Assembly: GCF_030709675.1 (NCBI RefSeq)
Contig: NZ_JAUZQD010000007.1
Span: forward strand, 372,001 to 436,000
Direction: 5' to 3'
Length of the DNA: 64,000 nt
From: Symbioplanes lichenis
GTDB lineage: Bacteria > Actinomycetota > Actinomycetes > Mycobacteriales > Micromonosporaceae
The stretch's first letter is position 1. Every line of letters begins with the position of its first letter. This document shows, piece by piece, positions 8,761-17,174 of the stretch. Below the pieces are notes generated by a model, which was not told the DNA's origin, searched no databases, and saw nothing but the letters and a program-made list of their open reading frames with translations. The position numbers and the translations under genes are program-made.

Positions 8761-8950
8761 CGTCGAGGCGTCGGCGGGGTGGCGAGATGCGGCCGGTCAC
8801 GGGAACACGCGGGTGCGCCTCCCCCTGGGCTCAGGCGGGCATGCCAGGCTCGCCATTTCCGGCCGTCGGCGGCCACTCGGCTGAGCGACGAAGCCGCGAC
8901 GCCGGCCCGGCGAGACCACCTGTCCGCGCGAGACCATCTGTCCGCGGGGG

Positions 8951-9658
8951 TCAGCGGGACCACTTCCAGCTGGTGAAGGGGGTTCGGCGGACGATTTCGG
9001 CCAGTTGGGTCATCGAGGTGGTGATGGCGTGGGCGCCGGCTGCGGTGAGGTGTTCGTTCTTGCCCAGCTCGTTGGCGTACCCGATGGTGGGGATGTTGTC
9101 GGCGCGGCCGGCGAGGATGTCGGTGGGTGAGTCGCCGATGAGGATGCTTTCGCTGCCGTAGGCGCCGCCGTCGGCGAGAGCCTGCCGGACGAGGAACGGG
9201 TTCGGCTTGAGGCGGCGGGGGTCCAGGCCGTCGAAGCGGGCGGCGACATGGCGGACGTACGGGGTCAGGTCGTGGGCGGCCAGGTAGGCGTCGACCGCCT
9301 CCACCGCATTGTTGCTCACCACGATGACTGCCCGGCCGGTGTCCCGGGCCGCCTTGAGGAGGGCCTCCGCGCCGGGTGTGGGGGTGGCCGTGCCCGCGGC
9401 GATGATTTCGGCGTCGCGGAGGTGGTCGGCCACGGCCCGGATCAGGTTCCTGTCGCCCCGGTCGGCCATCGCGCGCAGGAGGGCGAGCGGATCGTCGCCG
9501 GCCGTGACGTCCAGCGGGAGCCGGGCGCTCATCTCGGCGGCGATGGCCCGGGCGGGGTGGCCGGCGAAGAGGGAGCAGAGCGGGCCGTCGAAGTCCAGCA
9601 GCAGGTAGCGGCCCCAGCTGACCACCTCCGCCAGCGGGCGCGTGATCGGGGTGCTCAT
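8951..9658 (-). CDS. HAD-superfamily hydrolase (phosphatase-like)
   Basis: Haloacid dehalogenase family hydrolase of 235 residues, likely a phosphomonoesterase on a small metabolite. Motif I is YLLLDFDGPLCSLF (Asp nucleophile and DxD-type variant), motif II AVIVVSNNA, the Lys of motif III is in RRLKPNPFLV, and motif IV is ESILIGDSPTDILAG. The start ATG at 9658 follows a purine-rich stretch; longer in-frame extensions upstream look non-coding. It is divergent from the DUF1707 gene at 9794, with about 135 bp between them. Substrate unknown. Confidence 0.85.
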   Translation of the reverse strand: MSTPITRPLAEVVSWGRYLLLDFDGPLCSLFAGHPARAIAAEMSARLPLDVTAGDDPLALLRAMADRGDRNLIRAVADHLRDAEIIAAGTATPTPGAEALLKAARDTGRAVIVVSNNAVEAVDAYLAAHDLTPYVRHVAARFDGLDPRRLKPNPFLVRQALADGGAYGSESILIGDSPTDILAGRADNIPTIGYANELGKNEHLTAAGAHAITTSMTQLAEIVRRTPFTSWKWSR

Positions 9659-9793
9659 GGGATGTCCCTTCCGGGCAGGCGGGGAAGGACATCTTCGCGA
9701 CTTCGGGGTAGTGCGTGGACAAGGCACAAGCCCGCGCGACACCGGGAGTGACACGGGCAGCTGCGGGGGCTGCGGATGGCCTACCCTCGGTCC

Positions 9794-10258
9794 ATGGCGC
9801 GGGAACCGGTGCGACGACCGGACATCGACACGCTGCGGGCGGCGGATGTTGATCGGCACAAGATTGCCGAGCAGCTCAAGGGGGCGCTCGACGAGGGCCG
9901 GTTGAGTTTGGCCGAGTACGACGACCGGGTGCGCGACACGTATGCCGCGCGTACCTATGCGGATCTGTTGCGGATCGTGGCGGATCTGCCGCAGCCGGGG
10001 CTCAGTGCCGAGGAGATTCATGCCCGGCAGCTGGCCGAGCAGCGGCGCGCGGATCGGCGGATGCCGCTCGCGTTGTCGATTCTGTGGACCATCTGGTCGT
10101 CGTTGTTCGTGCTCAATCTGGTGGTGTGGCTGATTGTCGAGATCACCACGCCGGACGTCGACATCTATCCGTGGCCGGTCTGGGTGCTCGTGCCGGGCGC
10201 CGTGCTGGGGGTCACGACGATCGGTGTCCAGAGCATGCGGCGGCGGCACAACCGCTGA
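9794..10258 (+). CDS. DUF1707 domain membrane protein
   Basis: Small protein of 154 residues. The N-terminal DUF1707 (SHOCT-like) domain reads RRPDIDTLRAADVDRHKIAE and then LDEGRLSLAEYDDRVRDTYA; two transmembrane helices follow (roughly residues 90-110 and 120-140), with WPVWVL between and after. Function unknown; such proteins are abundant in actinobacteria. TACCCT at 9782-9787 lies six bases before the A of ATG 9794, consistent with a leaderless transcript; an in-frame ATG at 9776 is less likely. It is paralogous to the two genes at 58516 and 58932. Convergent with the acyltransferase gene, whose stop begins at the next base. Confidence 0.8.
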   Translation: MAREPVRRPDIDTLRAADVDRHKIAEQLKGALDEGRLSLAEYDDRVRDTYAARTYADLLRIVADLPQPGLSAEEIHARQLAEQRRADRRMPLALSILWTIWSSLFVLNLVVWLIVEITTPDVDIYPWPVWVLVPGAVLGVTTIGVQSMRRRHNR

Positions 10259-12427
10259 TCACTTGAAGAGCGCCGCGCCCATCAGCGGCGCCAGCGCCTT
10301 CGAGTACGTCTCCGTCAGGTGACTGTTGTCCTTGAACACCAGCGTGTTGCCGATCACGATCGGGCACGTGGTGGTGCACAACCACGGCGTCGGGTCCACC
10401 ACTCGGATGCCGTCCGCACGGGCGGCCGCGGCGACGAGCTTGCGGCGGTTCGGTTCCACGATGGACTTGTTGAGCGGCCGGTTGCAGGCGGTGAGGTTCT
10501 CGGGGTTCGTCGCCGCGCACTCGGGCGCCTCGCCGCGGGGCCAGTTGGTGTCCTGCAGCAGCACCAGGCTGGCGCCCGGGGTGCGCAGCCGGTCGAAGGA
10601 ACGCTGCCAGCCGGCCGCCCACAGAGGATCGTCGGCCTTGCCCGACATCGGCACCCGGGCGCCCGCGTCGTCGATCAGCCCGCCGCTGTCCATGTCGTTG
10701 GAGGCCAGCACGACCAGCTGCGGCCGGTCCGCTGCGATCCGGTCGAAGACCTGGTCGCGCCAGGCCGAGCATTCCGCGTACGGCCGCTTCAGCGGGATGT
10801 TCCACGTCCGCACCGACGGTACGGGGCACGCGGCCTTGGTCATCGCGACGAGCTTCCACCCCGCGTCGCGCGCCGCCGCGTCCACGGCCGGGAACCAGTT
10901 CGCGGCGTGCGAGTCGCCGATCAGATAGACGGTACGGGCGCCGGCCGGATCCCCGTACACGCAGAGCCGGTCCTGACGATCGGGCTCGTAGTCGACGTGA
11001 CACTCGTCGGCGTAGATCCGGGGCACGTCGTCGCCGGCGTCCTGAAGCTTCGGCGTCAGGTTCTCCGGCATGAGATTCTTGCCGGCCGACGTGGCGATCA
11101 GCTGCGTCAGGCGCGCCTGCGGATCGGCGGCCGTGGCGAGCGCCGCGGCGGTGTCGGGGGCGGCCGGGCCGGTCGGCAGCGGGGGTGTGAACTGCGCCGC
11201 GACCAGGGCGAGCGCCGCGGCGGACGCCGACAGCACCAGCCCGAGCCCGATGCCCCGCGCCGAGGTCGCCTTCAGCCAGGCGTGCCGGCGCACCGGGTTC
11301 TCCACCAGGTGATACGACGCCACGGCCAGTCCGAGCGCCCCGGCTGCCAGCGCGAGGTTGACCGCCGTGGTCGGCTCGACGCCGAGGGCCGCCGGGCCGA
11401 TCATCAGCACCGGCCAGTGCCAGAGGTACCAGCCGTAGGACAGCTTGCCCAGCTGCTGGAACGGCCACGTGCGGAGCAGACTCACGGCGCTTCCGCGGGC
11501 GGCGGGCGTACCTCCGGCAATCACCGCCGCGGACCCCAGGACCGGGAGCAAGGCGGCCGCCCCGGGGAACATTGTCCCCTCGTCGAAGACTACGGCCGCC
11601 ACACCGATCGCGGCGAGGCCGGTCCAGGTCGCGGCGGCGGCCAGCACTTTGGGCGTACGGGCGAAAGCGCCGGCGCCGACGGCAACCAGCGCGCCGATGC
11701 CCAGCTCGAAGGCCCGCGTGTGCGCGCTGAAGTAGGCCCACGGCGCCGAGCGGCTCGTCAGCCAGACGCTGACCGTGAGCGACGCCACCACGACCACGGA
11801 CAGAACCACGATCACGGGTACGACGTGCGACCGGCCGCGCCGCCACGCCCAGACGGCGAGAAGCAGCAGCGGCCACACGAGGTAGAACTGCTCCTCCACG
11901 GCGAGCGACCACAGGTGCTGCAGCGGCGACGGCGCGGAGGTGGCATTGAGGTAGTCGGTGCCTTCGGCGGCGAGGCGCCAGTTGATGCCGTAGAACGTAC
12001 TGAAAAGGGCGTCCGTCGCGATCGAGTGGAAGCGCGTGACCGGCAGCCAGAACCAGGCGCCGACGAGTGTGGTGACAAGAACCACAGTGGACGCCGGGAG
12101 CAGTCGCGTGGCCCGGCGGGCGTAGAAGCCGGCGAGCGAGATCGCCCCGGTCTTGCCCAGCTCCTTGACCAGCAGCGTCGTGATCAGGAAGCCCGAGATC
12201 ACGAAGAACACGTCGACGCCGACGTAGCCGCCCTCGAGCCCGGCGATCCCGGCATGGCTCAGCACCACCAGCACGACGGCTAGCGCGCGCAAGCCCTCGA
12301 TGTCGGGCCGGAAGCCCAGGTGCGGGGCGGTGGCCGGGGCGGAGGGAGCGACCGGGCGGGTCGGGGCGCTGAGGGACACGCGGTAGTGAACCAGCGGCTT
12401 GCGAACGGAAAGTGTACGCCGGGTCAA
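10259..12427 (-). CDS. OafA/YrhL-type acyltransferase with C-terminal SGNH domain
   Basis: Integral membrane O-acyltransferase (acyltransferase family 3) of up to 722 residues. It starts with GFRPDIEGLRALAVVLVVLS and GGYVGVDVFFVISGFLITTL, then has about ten helices including LWSLAVEEQFYLVWPLLLL. The C-terminal third (from about residue 430) is extracytoplasmic and carries an SGNH-like Ser motif YLIGDSHAANWFPAV and a late DGIRVVDPTPWLC. Such proteins acetylate cell-wall polysaccharides or secreted glycans. The annotated start is TTG at 12427; GTG at 12379 is an alternative that places the family match closer to the N-terminus. Transcribed convergently with the DUF1707 gene. Confidence 0.9.
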   Translation of the reverse strand: MTRRTLSVRKPLVHYRVSLSAPTRPVAPSAPATAPHLGFRPDIEGLRALAVVLVVLSHAGIAGLEGGYVGVDVFFVISGFLITTLLVKELGKTGAISLAGFYARRATRLLPASTVVLVTTLVGAWFWLPVTRFHSIATDALFSTFYGINWRLAAEGTDYLNATSAPSPLQHLWSLAVEEQFYLVWPLLLLAVWAWRRGRSHVVPVIVVLSVVVVASLTVSVWLTSRSAPWAYFSAHTRAFELGIGALVAVGAGAFARTPKVLAAAATWTGLAAIGVAAVVFDEGTMFPGAAALLPVLGSAAVIAGGTPAARGSAVSLLRTWPFQQLGKLSYGWYLWHWPVLMIGPAALGVEPTTAVNLALAAGALGLAVASYHLVENPVRRHAWLKATSARGIGLGLVLSASAAALALVAAQFTPPLPTGPAAPDTAAALATAADPQARLTQLIATSAGKNLMPENLTPKLQDAGDDVPRIYADECHVDYEPDRQDRLCVYGDPAGARTVYLIGDSHAANWFPAVDAAARDAGWKLVAMTKAACPVPSVRTWNIPLKRPYAECSAWRDQVFDRIAADRPQLVVLASNDMDSGGLIDDAGARVPMSGKADDPLWAAGWQRSFDRLRTPGASLVLLQDTNWPRGEAPECAATNPENLTACNRPLNKSIVEPNRRKLVAAAARADGIRVVDPTPWLCTTTCPIVIGNTLVFKDNSHLTETYSKALAPLMGAALFK

Positions 12428-12486
12428 TCACGGGGGTCGGTGGAATTGATGTGCACTCCGGTGGCGCCGGTGGGAAGAATCGGACC

Positions 12487-13302
12487 ATGGCGTGGCGGAT
12501 CACCGAGGACGTGGACGAGTTTCTGGCCGGGGCGGGCGACTTCCTGCGCTCCCGGCCGGTGGAGAACACTGTGTTGCTGACGGTCGCCGACAGTGTGCGG
12601 CGGGGGGCGTACCCGGCGGGTGCGTTGTTCGGCTGGGCCGCGGAGGGCGGGGCCTATGTGCGTACGGTCCCCCGGCCGAGCCTGGTCTCCGCCATGTCAC
12701 CGGACGTCGCCCGCGAGCTCGTCGCGGCCCTCGACGGGCAGGAGCTGACCGGCGTCCTCGGCCCCGACGACGTCGTCGAGGTGTTCACAGTGGAGTGGCA
12801 GCGCCGCACGCGAGGCCACGCCCGGGTACGCGGCCGGCAACGCCTCTACCGACTCGGCGCCCTCAAGTCCCCGGTCCCCCACCCGTCCGGTGGCGCCCGG
12901 AAGGCCGTACCGGCGGATCGTGAACTCCTCGTCGAGTGGATGACCAGCTTCTTCCGCGACGTCGGGGAGACGCAGCCGCGGCCCGAGCAGTTCTTCGAGG
13001 AGAAGCTGGCCCACGGCGGCATCATGCTCTGGGAGGACGCCGGCCGGCCCGTCTCCATGGCCGCCCTCACCCGCCCCGACGCCGGCATGGTCCGCGTCCA
13101 GGCGGTCTACACCCCGGTGCCCTACCGCGCCCGCGGCTACGGCGGCGCGATCACCACCGCCGTCAGCCAGGCCGCCCGCGACGCCGGCGCCGCCGAGGTG
13201 GTGCTCTTCACCGATCTGGCCAACCCCACCTCGAACGCCCTCTACCAGCGGCTCGGGTACGTACCGTTGGAGGACCGCACGATGATGGAGTTCACCGCAT
13301 GA
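12487..13302 (+). CDS. GNAT-family N-acetyltransferase
   Basis: Acetyltransferase of 271 residues, with the catalytic GNAT fold in the C-terminal half. MVRVQAVYTPVPYRARGYGG covers beta-4 and the R/Q-x-x-G-x-G/A acetyl-CoA loop, followed by VVLFTDLANPTSNALYQRLG, the typical N-x-x-S/A-x-x-L-Y-x-x-x-G end. The N-terminal half (MAWRITEDVDEFLAGAGDFL) resembles the lead domain of two-domain actinobacterial GNATs. The start ATG 12487 was chosen because the upstream extension reads as non-coding. Its stop overlaps the MOSC gene start (ATGA), so the two are co-translated. Acceptor unknown. Confidence 0.85.
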   Translation: MAWRITEDVDEFLAGAGDFLRSRPVENTVLLTVADSVRRGAYPAGALFGWAAEGGAYVRTVPRPSLVSAMSPDVARELVAALDGQELTGVLGPDDVVEVFTVEWQRRTRGHARVRGRQRLYRLGALKSPVPHPSGGARKAVPADRELLVEWMTSFFRDVGETQPRPEQFFEEKLAHGGIMLWEDAGRPVSMAALTRPDAGMVRVQAVYTPVPYRARGYGGAITTAVSQAARDAGAAEVVLFTDLANPTSNALYQRLGYVPLEDRTMMEFTA

Positions 13303-13964
13303 GCAAGGTGTTGCAGGTCAACCTGGCCGTCCCGGAGCGCACCGACGTCAAGGGCGTCGGCGTGACGGGCATCAACAAGCAGCCCGTCACGCACCCGGTC
13401 CAGGTCACCGCCCCGGGCCCCAAGAACACCGCGCCGCCCGCCCAGGCGAGCGGCCTGGCCGGCGACGAGATCCACGACCTGGCCAACCACGGGGGTACGG
13501 ATCAGGCTGTCTACGCGTACGCCCGGGAAGACTACGAATGGTGGGAGAAGGAGCTCGACCGTCCCTTGCCGGGCGGCATCTTCGGCGAGAACCTCACCAC
13601 CTCGGGCGTCGACATCAACGCCACCCTCCTCGGCCAGCGCTGGCAGATCGGGGCGACACTGGTCCTCGAAACCACGTTCGGCCGCATCCCGTGCGCGACG
13701 TTCCAGTGGAAGATGCAGGAGCCGCGCTGGGTCAAGCGGTTCTCGCAGGAGGCGCGCCCCGGGGTCTACTTCCGGGTCGTCACGCCGGGTCCGGTGCAGG
13801 CCGGCGACGAGATCACCGTGCTGGACGAGCCGGGTCACCGGGTGACCGTGTCGGAGAGCTTCCGGGCGTGGCTGTTCGAGCCGGAGAAGCTGAAGAGCTA
13901 CCTCGACCTCGACGACTTCCCCGAGGGCCAGAAGGCCGAGATCCGCCAGCGCCTGCGCCTGTGA
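13299..13964 (+). CDS. MOSC domain protein, YiiM-like
   Basis: MOSC (molybdenum cofactor sulfurase C-terminal) domain protein of 221 residues. Family features are GDEIHDLANHGGTDQAVYAY, the EDYEWWEKEL helix, GIFGENLTTSGVD, and the conserved Cys132 in GRIPCATFQ, proposed in the family to handle sulfur or the molybdenum cofactor. YiiM-type members of the family reduce N-hydroxylated compounds with a molybdopterin cofactor; this activity is inferred by family only. The start overlaps the preceding acetyltransferase stop and the stop overlaps the next start (GTGA), so three genes form one coupled operon. Confidence 0.9.
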   Translation: MSKVLQVNLAVPERTDVKGVGVTGINKQPVTHPVQVTAPGPKNTAPPAQASGLAGDEIHDLANHGGTDQAVYAYAREDYEWWEKELDRPLPGGIFGENLTTSGVDINATLLGQRWQIGATLVLETTFGRIPCATFQWKMQEPRWVKRFSQEARPGVYFRVVTPGPVQAGDEITVLDEPGHRVTVSESFRAWLFEPEKLKSYLDLDDFPEGQKAEIRQRLRL

Positions 13965-14839
13965 CCGGCCCCTTCCGCTGGGATCTCGTGACGCCCGGCC
14001 AGTTGGGCACTCTGCTGGCCGGGGTCGAGTCGCCGTCGTTGTGGTACCTCGACGACCTCGTCGCGTGCGCCGGCAAGGTGCTGGCCCGCAGCGGCGACGG
14101 GGATCTCGTCTTTGTCGGCCGGTCCCTGGACTCGATGTACGACCTGCTCGGCGGCGCCCTCGACGGTCGGCGGCTGAGCCGGTTGCCGCTGTCGTTCCAC
14201 CGGCACTGGCGCGACTCGTTGACCGGGGCGCAGCTCGATCAGGCGCGACGGATCGCCGATTCTTTCGGACTGTCGCCGTACGCTCTCGCCCGCCGCAGCC
14301 GCCCCGTCACCTTCGTCGACGTCGTGGACAGCGGCGGCACCTTCACGGACTTGTTCACGCTGCTCCGCGACTGGATCGACGACGAGCGGGAGCCGTGGGA
14401 CGTGATCCGGCGCAAACTGCGGTTCGTCGGCGTGACCGTGCGCCGGGACACCAGCCCCAAAACCTTCCGGTGGCAGCAGCAGGTGTCGTGGGCCCGGCAG
14501 CTTCCGTCCCGGTCGGTGCTGAACGTGTCGCTGGACGGGCGAGTGTGGTCGTACTTCGCCGGGTGGCAGGAGAAGCTGACCCGGTCGTACCGGCCGGAGG
14601 ACTGGCTGGTGGAAAGCTCGGGGCCGCAGCGGGACGAGGCGACTCGGCTGGCCCTGGCGGAGGCGGCGGCGCTGGTGGCTCATGGCCGGAGCGCGGCTGG
14701 GCGGCGGGCGCTGGCCCGGGCGACGGACGGCGAGCCCGCGCTGGCGGAGGCCTGGCTGCGCCGGCTCGTCACCGACCTGCGACTCCCGGCCACGAGGGCG
14801 GCTCGAGATCGCCCGCCTCCAGCCAGTCGTGGCCGGTGA
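13961..14839 (+). CDS. Conserved hypothetical protein, phosphoribosyltransferase-like signature
   Basis: Unrecognised 292-residue protein, coupled by GTGA to the MOSC gene. Two stretches are notable: DLVFVGRSLDSMYDLLGGAL near residue 47 and VTFVDVVDSGGTFTDLFTLL near residue 115. The latter resembles the PRPP loop of type I phosphoribosyltransferases, without a perfect DD motif. The C-terminus is rich in Arg and Ala. The last 71 bases overlap the 3' end of the convergent TIR-type gene, so one of the two ends may be mis-set or has been extended by stop loss. The function is not known; a nucleotide-related role is only a guess. Confidence 0.6.
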   Translation: MTGPFRWDLVTPGQLGTLLAGVESPSLWYLDDLVACAGKVLARSGDGDLVFVGRSLDSMYDLLGGALDGRRLSRLPLSFHRHWRDSLTGAQLDQARRIADSFGLSPYALARRSRPVTFVDVVDSGGTFTDLFTLLRDWIDDEREPWDVIRRKLRFVGVTVRRDTSPKTFRWQQQVSWARQLPSRSVLNVSLDGRVWSYFAGWQEKLTRSYRPEDWLVESSGPQRDEATRLALAEAAALVAHGRSAAGRRALARATDGEPALAEAWLRRLVTDLRLPATRAARDRPPPASRGR

Positions 14840-15314
14840 GATCGACCGCGCAGCCGGCGGTCTGCAGGCGGTGGGCCAGATCCTGGCGGCGAGCCGGGGT
14901 GTTGTCGAGACGGACGACATGGCGGCCGTGAATGTCGCTGAAGACGCGGATGCGGCCCAGCTCGACGATGACGGTGCGGCCGGGGTCGCGACCCATGGCC
15001 ATGCCCGCCTCGAAGAGCACGTTGGGGCGCGGCTGCGGCTGCGGCTCGGTGTCCGGGTCGTCGCCGGGGGCCAGGCTCGGACGCAGGTAGGCGATGTCGT
15101 CCGGAGTCTCCAGCACCACCACCGCCTGGGCCGCACCGAAAGCCGCGTCGAGCACCTCGCCGATGTAGGGGGTGGCCTGGCCGGTCAAGCGGATCGCCTG
15201 GGACCACTCGATCGGATCCAGCCCGACCGCCCGCAGAAACGCGAAGAGCGCCTTGCGAGCCGGCTCATTCCGCCCGTGGACGACGAACACTTTCCGGGCA
15301 TCCGGTTGACCCAT
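14769..15314 (-). CDS. Stand-alone TIR-type nucleotide-binding protein (PF10137-like)
   Basis: Protein of 181 residues starting MGQPDARKVFVVHGRNEPAR. The fold matches the TIR-like family annotated as predicted nucleotide-binding proteins and related to CAP12/Pycsar TIR effectors: RKALFAFLRAVGLDPIEWSQ, GQATPYIGEVLDAAFGAAQA, and RPNVLFEAGMAMGRDP with Glu102 at the position used for NAD cleavage in TIR enzymes. The closing block reads FSDIHGRHVVRLDN. TIR proteins of this kind are NADases or sensors in phage defence; the activity here is inferred. No CD-NTase or cyclase lies next to it, only the unknown gene overlapping its 3' end and the IS110 element upstream. The ATG at 15314 is preceded by GGAAGGGG. 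Confidence 0.8.
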   Translation of the reverse strand: MGQPDARKVFVVHGRNEPARKALFAFLRAVGLDPIEWSQAIRLTGQATPYIGEVLDAAFGAAQAVVVLETPDDIAYLRPSLAPGDDPDTEPQPQPRPNVLFEAGMAMGRDPGRTVIVELGRIRVFSDIHGRHVVRLDNTPARRQDLAHRLQTAGCAVDLTGHDWLEAGDLEPPSWPGVAGR

Positions 15315-15483
15315 CGAGTTGTGCCCCTTCCCCGCGTCACCACCACGGTCGACGCTATCCGAGGGGTACGACACCGGGGTTTTCGCAGGTCTCCACTCAC
15401 GCACGTCGCCGTGCGGCCGCAGCCGTTCAGGGGACGGAGTCACCTGGCTGCGGGCGTGCGGCCCTCGGCGTGAGTGCCCTGTG

Positions 15484-16725
15484 TCAACCTTCTGGTTGTG
15501 GGTTTTGTTTGAGGAGGGTTTGCAGGGCGTTGTGGCGGGCCGGTTGGTAGGTGGTGTTGGTGGTCCAGCAGGCGTGGATGATGGCGATCCAGGCGCGGGC
15601 GAGGATCCGGGTGGCGTGGTTGTGGTTCTTGCCTCGTGCTCGGGCCTGCTTGTAGAGGTGAGCGGCCCAGGGGTTGGTTTTGCGGCTGTCAGCGGCGAAG
15701 TCACAGACCGCGTCGCGTAGTTGTTTGTCCACCGCCCACCGAAACGCCACGATCCTGGTGTGACCAGACTGCCGGGTCGAGGGCGTGACACCGGCCAGCG
15801 CCGCCAGGCTGGCGGGGGTGGGGAACCGGGCCCGGCAGTCGCCGATCTCGGCCAGCAGCCGGGCCGCGCGCACGGTCCCGGCCCGGGGCAGGCTGGTGAA
15901 GATCGCCGCGTCCGGATGCTGGGCCAGAGCCTCGGCGATCCGGTCTTGCAGGGCGGCGATCTGGGTCATGACGGTGTTCAGCGCGGCGAGGTATGCCTGG
16001 GTGATCGCGGCCAACGCCTGCCCGGGTGCACCGGTGACACCGCGAGCGGCTTGCTGCACGCGTTGCAGCAGCACGGCAGCGGGTTTGACGTAGTAGTGCC
16101 GTTCGTGCAGCCACGGCTGCAACTGCTCGGCGGTCAACGCGTCGACGGTGTCCTGGGTGCCGAAGTCGGCGAGAAACGCCCGCGAGGTCGGCGCGTCGAG
16201 TTCGGCGAACAACCCGACCGCTGCCGGCAACACCGTCAGCAGATGCGCCCGCAGCTGATTGGCCACCGCCAGACGATGCCCGATGAGGTCTTTGCGGGCG
16301 CGCACCAGCGCCCGCAGGCTCTGGGTGTCCTCGTGGTCAGCGACCAGCGCGCTGAGCCGGCGCCGGTCGGTGCGCACCACATCAGCCAGCACGAACGCAT
16401 CGAAACGGTCGTCCTTGTTCCCGGCCGAGCCGTACCGGCCCCGCAGCGCCTTGACCTGCGATGGTGCAATCACGAACACCGGCAGACCGGCCGCGAGCAG
16501 GGCGGTGACCAGTGGGCCGTCGCCGCGTTCGATACCGACCCCGGCCGGCTCATACTCGCCTAGCTTGGCGATCAGGGCGGCGATACCGGCCTTGTCATGG
16601 CTGACGGTGACACGTTCGAGTACCTCACCATCAGCATCGAGCAGACAGACAACGTGGTGGGTATGGGCCCAATCGATGCCGGCGAACACTCGCGCCCGCG
16701 GGCCAGCTGCTGTCAGACTTGTCAC
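15484..16725 (-). CDS. IS110-family DEDD transposase/recombinase
   Basis: Transposase of 413 residues. The N-terminal RuvC-like domain starts VFAGIDWAHTHHVVCLLDAD (Asp18), has GVGIERGDGPLV (Glu65) and GNKDDRFDAFVLADVVRTD (Asp105/106/109): the DEDD set. The C-terminal Tnp domain reads LPRAGTVRAARLLAEIGD and LAALAGVTPSTRQSGHTR, with Ser320 at the nucleophile position. GTG 16725 is preceded by AGGAGAAG. No frameshift or nonsense codon is seen, so the enzyme appears intact. IS110 recombinases act with a bridge RNA encoded in the element's non-coding end. Confidence 0.93.
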   Translation of the reverse strand: MTSLTAAGPRARVFAGIDWAHTHHVVCLLDADGEVLERVTVSHDKAGIAALIAKLGEYEPAGVGIERGDGPLVTALLAAGLPVFVIAPSQVKALRGRYGSAGNKDDRFDAFVLADVVRTDRRRLSALVADHEDTQSLRALVRARKDLIGHRLAVANQLRAHLLTVLPAAVGLFAELDAPTSRAFLADFGTQDTVDALTAEQLQPWLHERHYYVKPAAVLLQRVQQAARGVTGAPGQALAAITQAYLAALNTVMTQIAALQDRIAEALAQHPDAAIFTSLPRAGTVRAARLLAEIGDCRARFPTPASLAALAGVTPSTRQSGHTRIVAFRWAVDKQLRDAVCDFAADSRKTNPWAAHLYKQARARGKNHNHATRILARAWIAIIHACWTTNTTYQPARHNALQTLLKQNPQPEG

Positions 16726-16734
16726 TGCTTCTCC

Positions 16735-17021
16735 TGCTGCTCGAATCAGTAGGACGAAGCATCTGGTGGTACCGGTGGCATCACTGCCGGACGCTCATTG
16801 AAGGCGCTCTACGGCGCAGTGCCCTGTCGCCAGTCGGGATGCCCCGGACCGCCAGACCCCCGCAAACACTCACGCAGGCCCTCAACCGGGGTCAGCAACG
16901 ATGGGCAGTAAGCCTGACAGACCAGATGCCGCCCGGCCCTGACGGGCCGGACGACAACCATGCTCCAGCAATGAGCAGCGATCTGCACCCCCATCCAACC
17001 GCCCCGCCCACCACCCGAACC
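16735..17021 (-). ncRNA. Candidate IS110 bridge-RNA region (left end of the IS)
   Basis: Non-coding DNA immediately upstream of the transposase, where IS110-group elements encode their bridge RNA. On the minus strand it contains a 7-bp hairpin (CCGGCCC, loop, GGGCCGG; 16933-16950), a smaller GCTC/GAGC hairpin just upstream, and a GC-rich stretch. ACAGGGCACT at 16827-16818 is identical to bases beside the IS right end. A guide loop matching the element's own donor end is what bridge RNA pairing would need. The RNA limits and fold are not established from reading alone. Confidence 0.4.
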
Positions 17022-17070
17022 GGACTGAAGGCTGAGCCGCCCCGAAGCTACGACATCAAGCCCTTGATCT
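17022..17070. repeat. 49-bp inverted repeat, left copy
   Basis: This block is the reverse complement of 19399-19447 with only two mismatches in 49 bases; similarity stops abruptly on both sides. It lies between the IS110 left-end DNA and the htpX leader. It could be an IS end, a dispersed extragenic repeat serving as IS target, or a recombination scar. Confidence 0.85.
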
Positions 17071-17174
17071 TGATCTACGTTCAGCGAAGTCACAGCTACT
17101 CACGGATGAATCCACACCTGGGCGATGTTCTCTGGAAGGCGGGTCCCCTCCGGCCCGCAGGTGAAGGAGTCATC

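Larger units (their letters stand above)
15473..17070 (-). mobile_element. IS110-family insertion sequence, approximate limits
   Basis: A single IS110-type transposase gene (minus strand) is followed by a very short right end and preceded by about 300-350 bp of structured non-coding DNA, the layout of IS110-group elements. ACAGGGCACT (minus strand) occurs just after the transposase stop (15482-15473) and again in the non-coding left end (16827-16818). No terminal inverted repeats or target duplications are expected in this family. The outer left limit is uncertain: candidates are about 17021, where a 49-bp repeat begins, or about 17070, where it ends. Confidence 0.7.

Noticed and set aside
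12500..12700. Small antisense frames in the GNAT/MOSC region
   Set aside because: Proline/Arg-only products without start signals.
15319..15720. Plus-strand frame antisense to the TIR leader and the IS110 gene
   Set aside because: Val/Gly-rich product from antisense reading; no independent support.
15473..16827. IS110 element ending at the 10-bp direct repeat, 1.35 kb long
   Set aside because: That would leave only about 90 bp upstream of the transposase, too little for a bridge RNA; kept only as an alternative.
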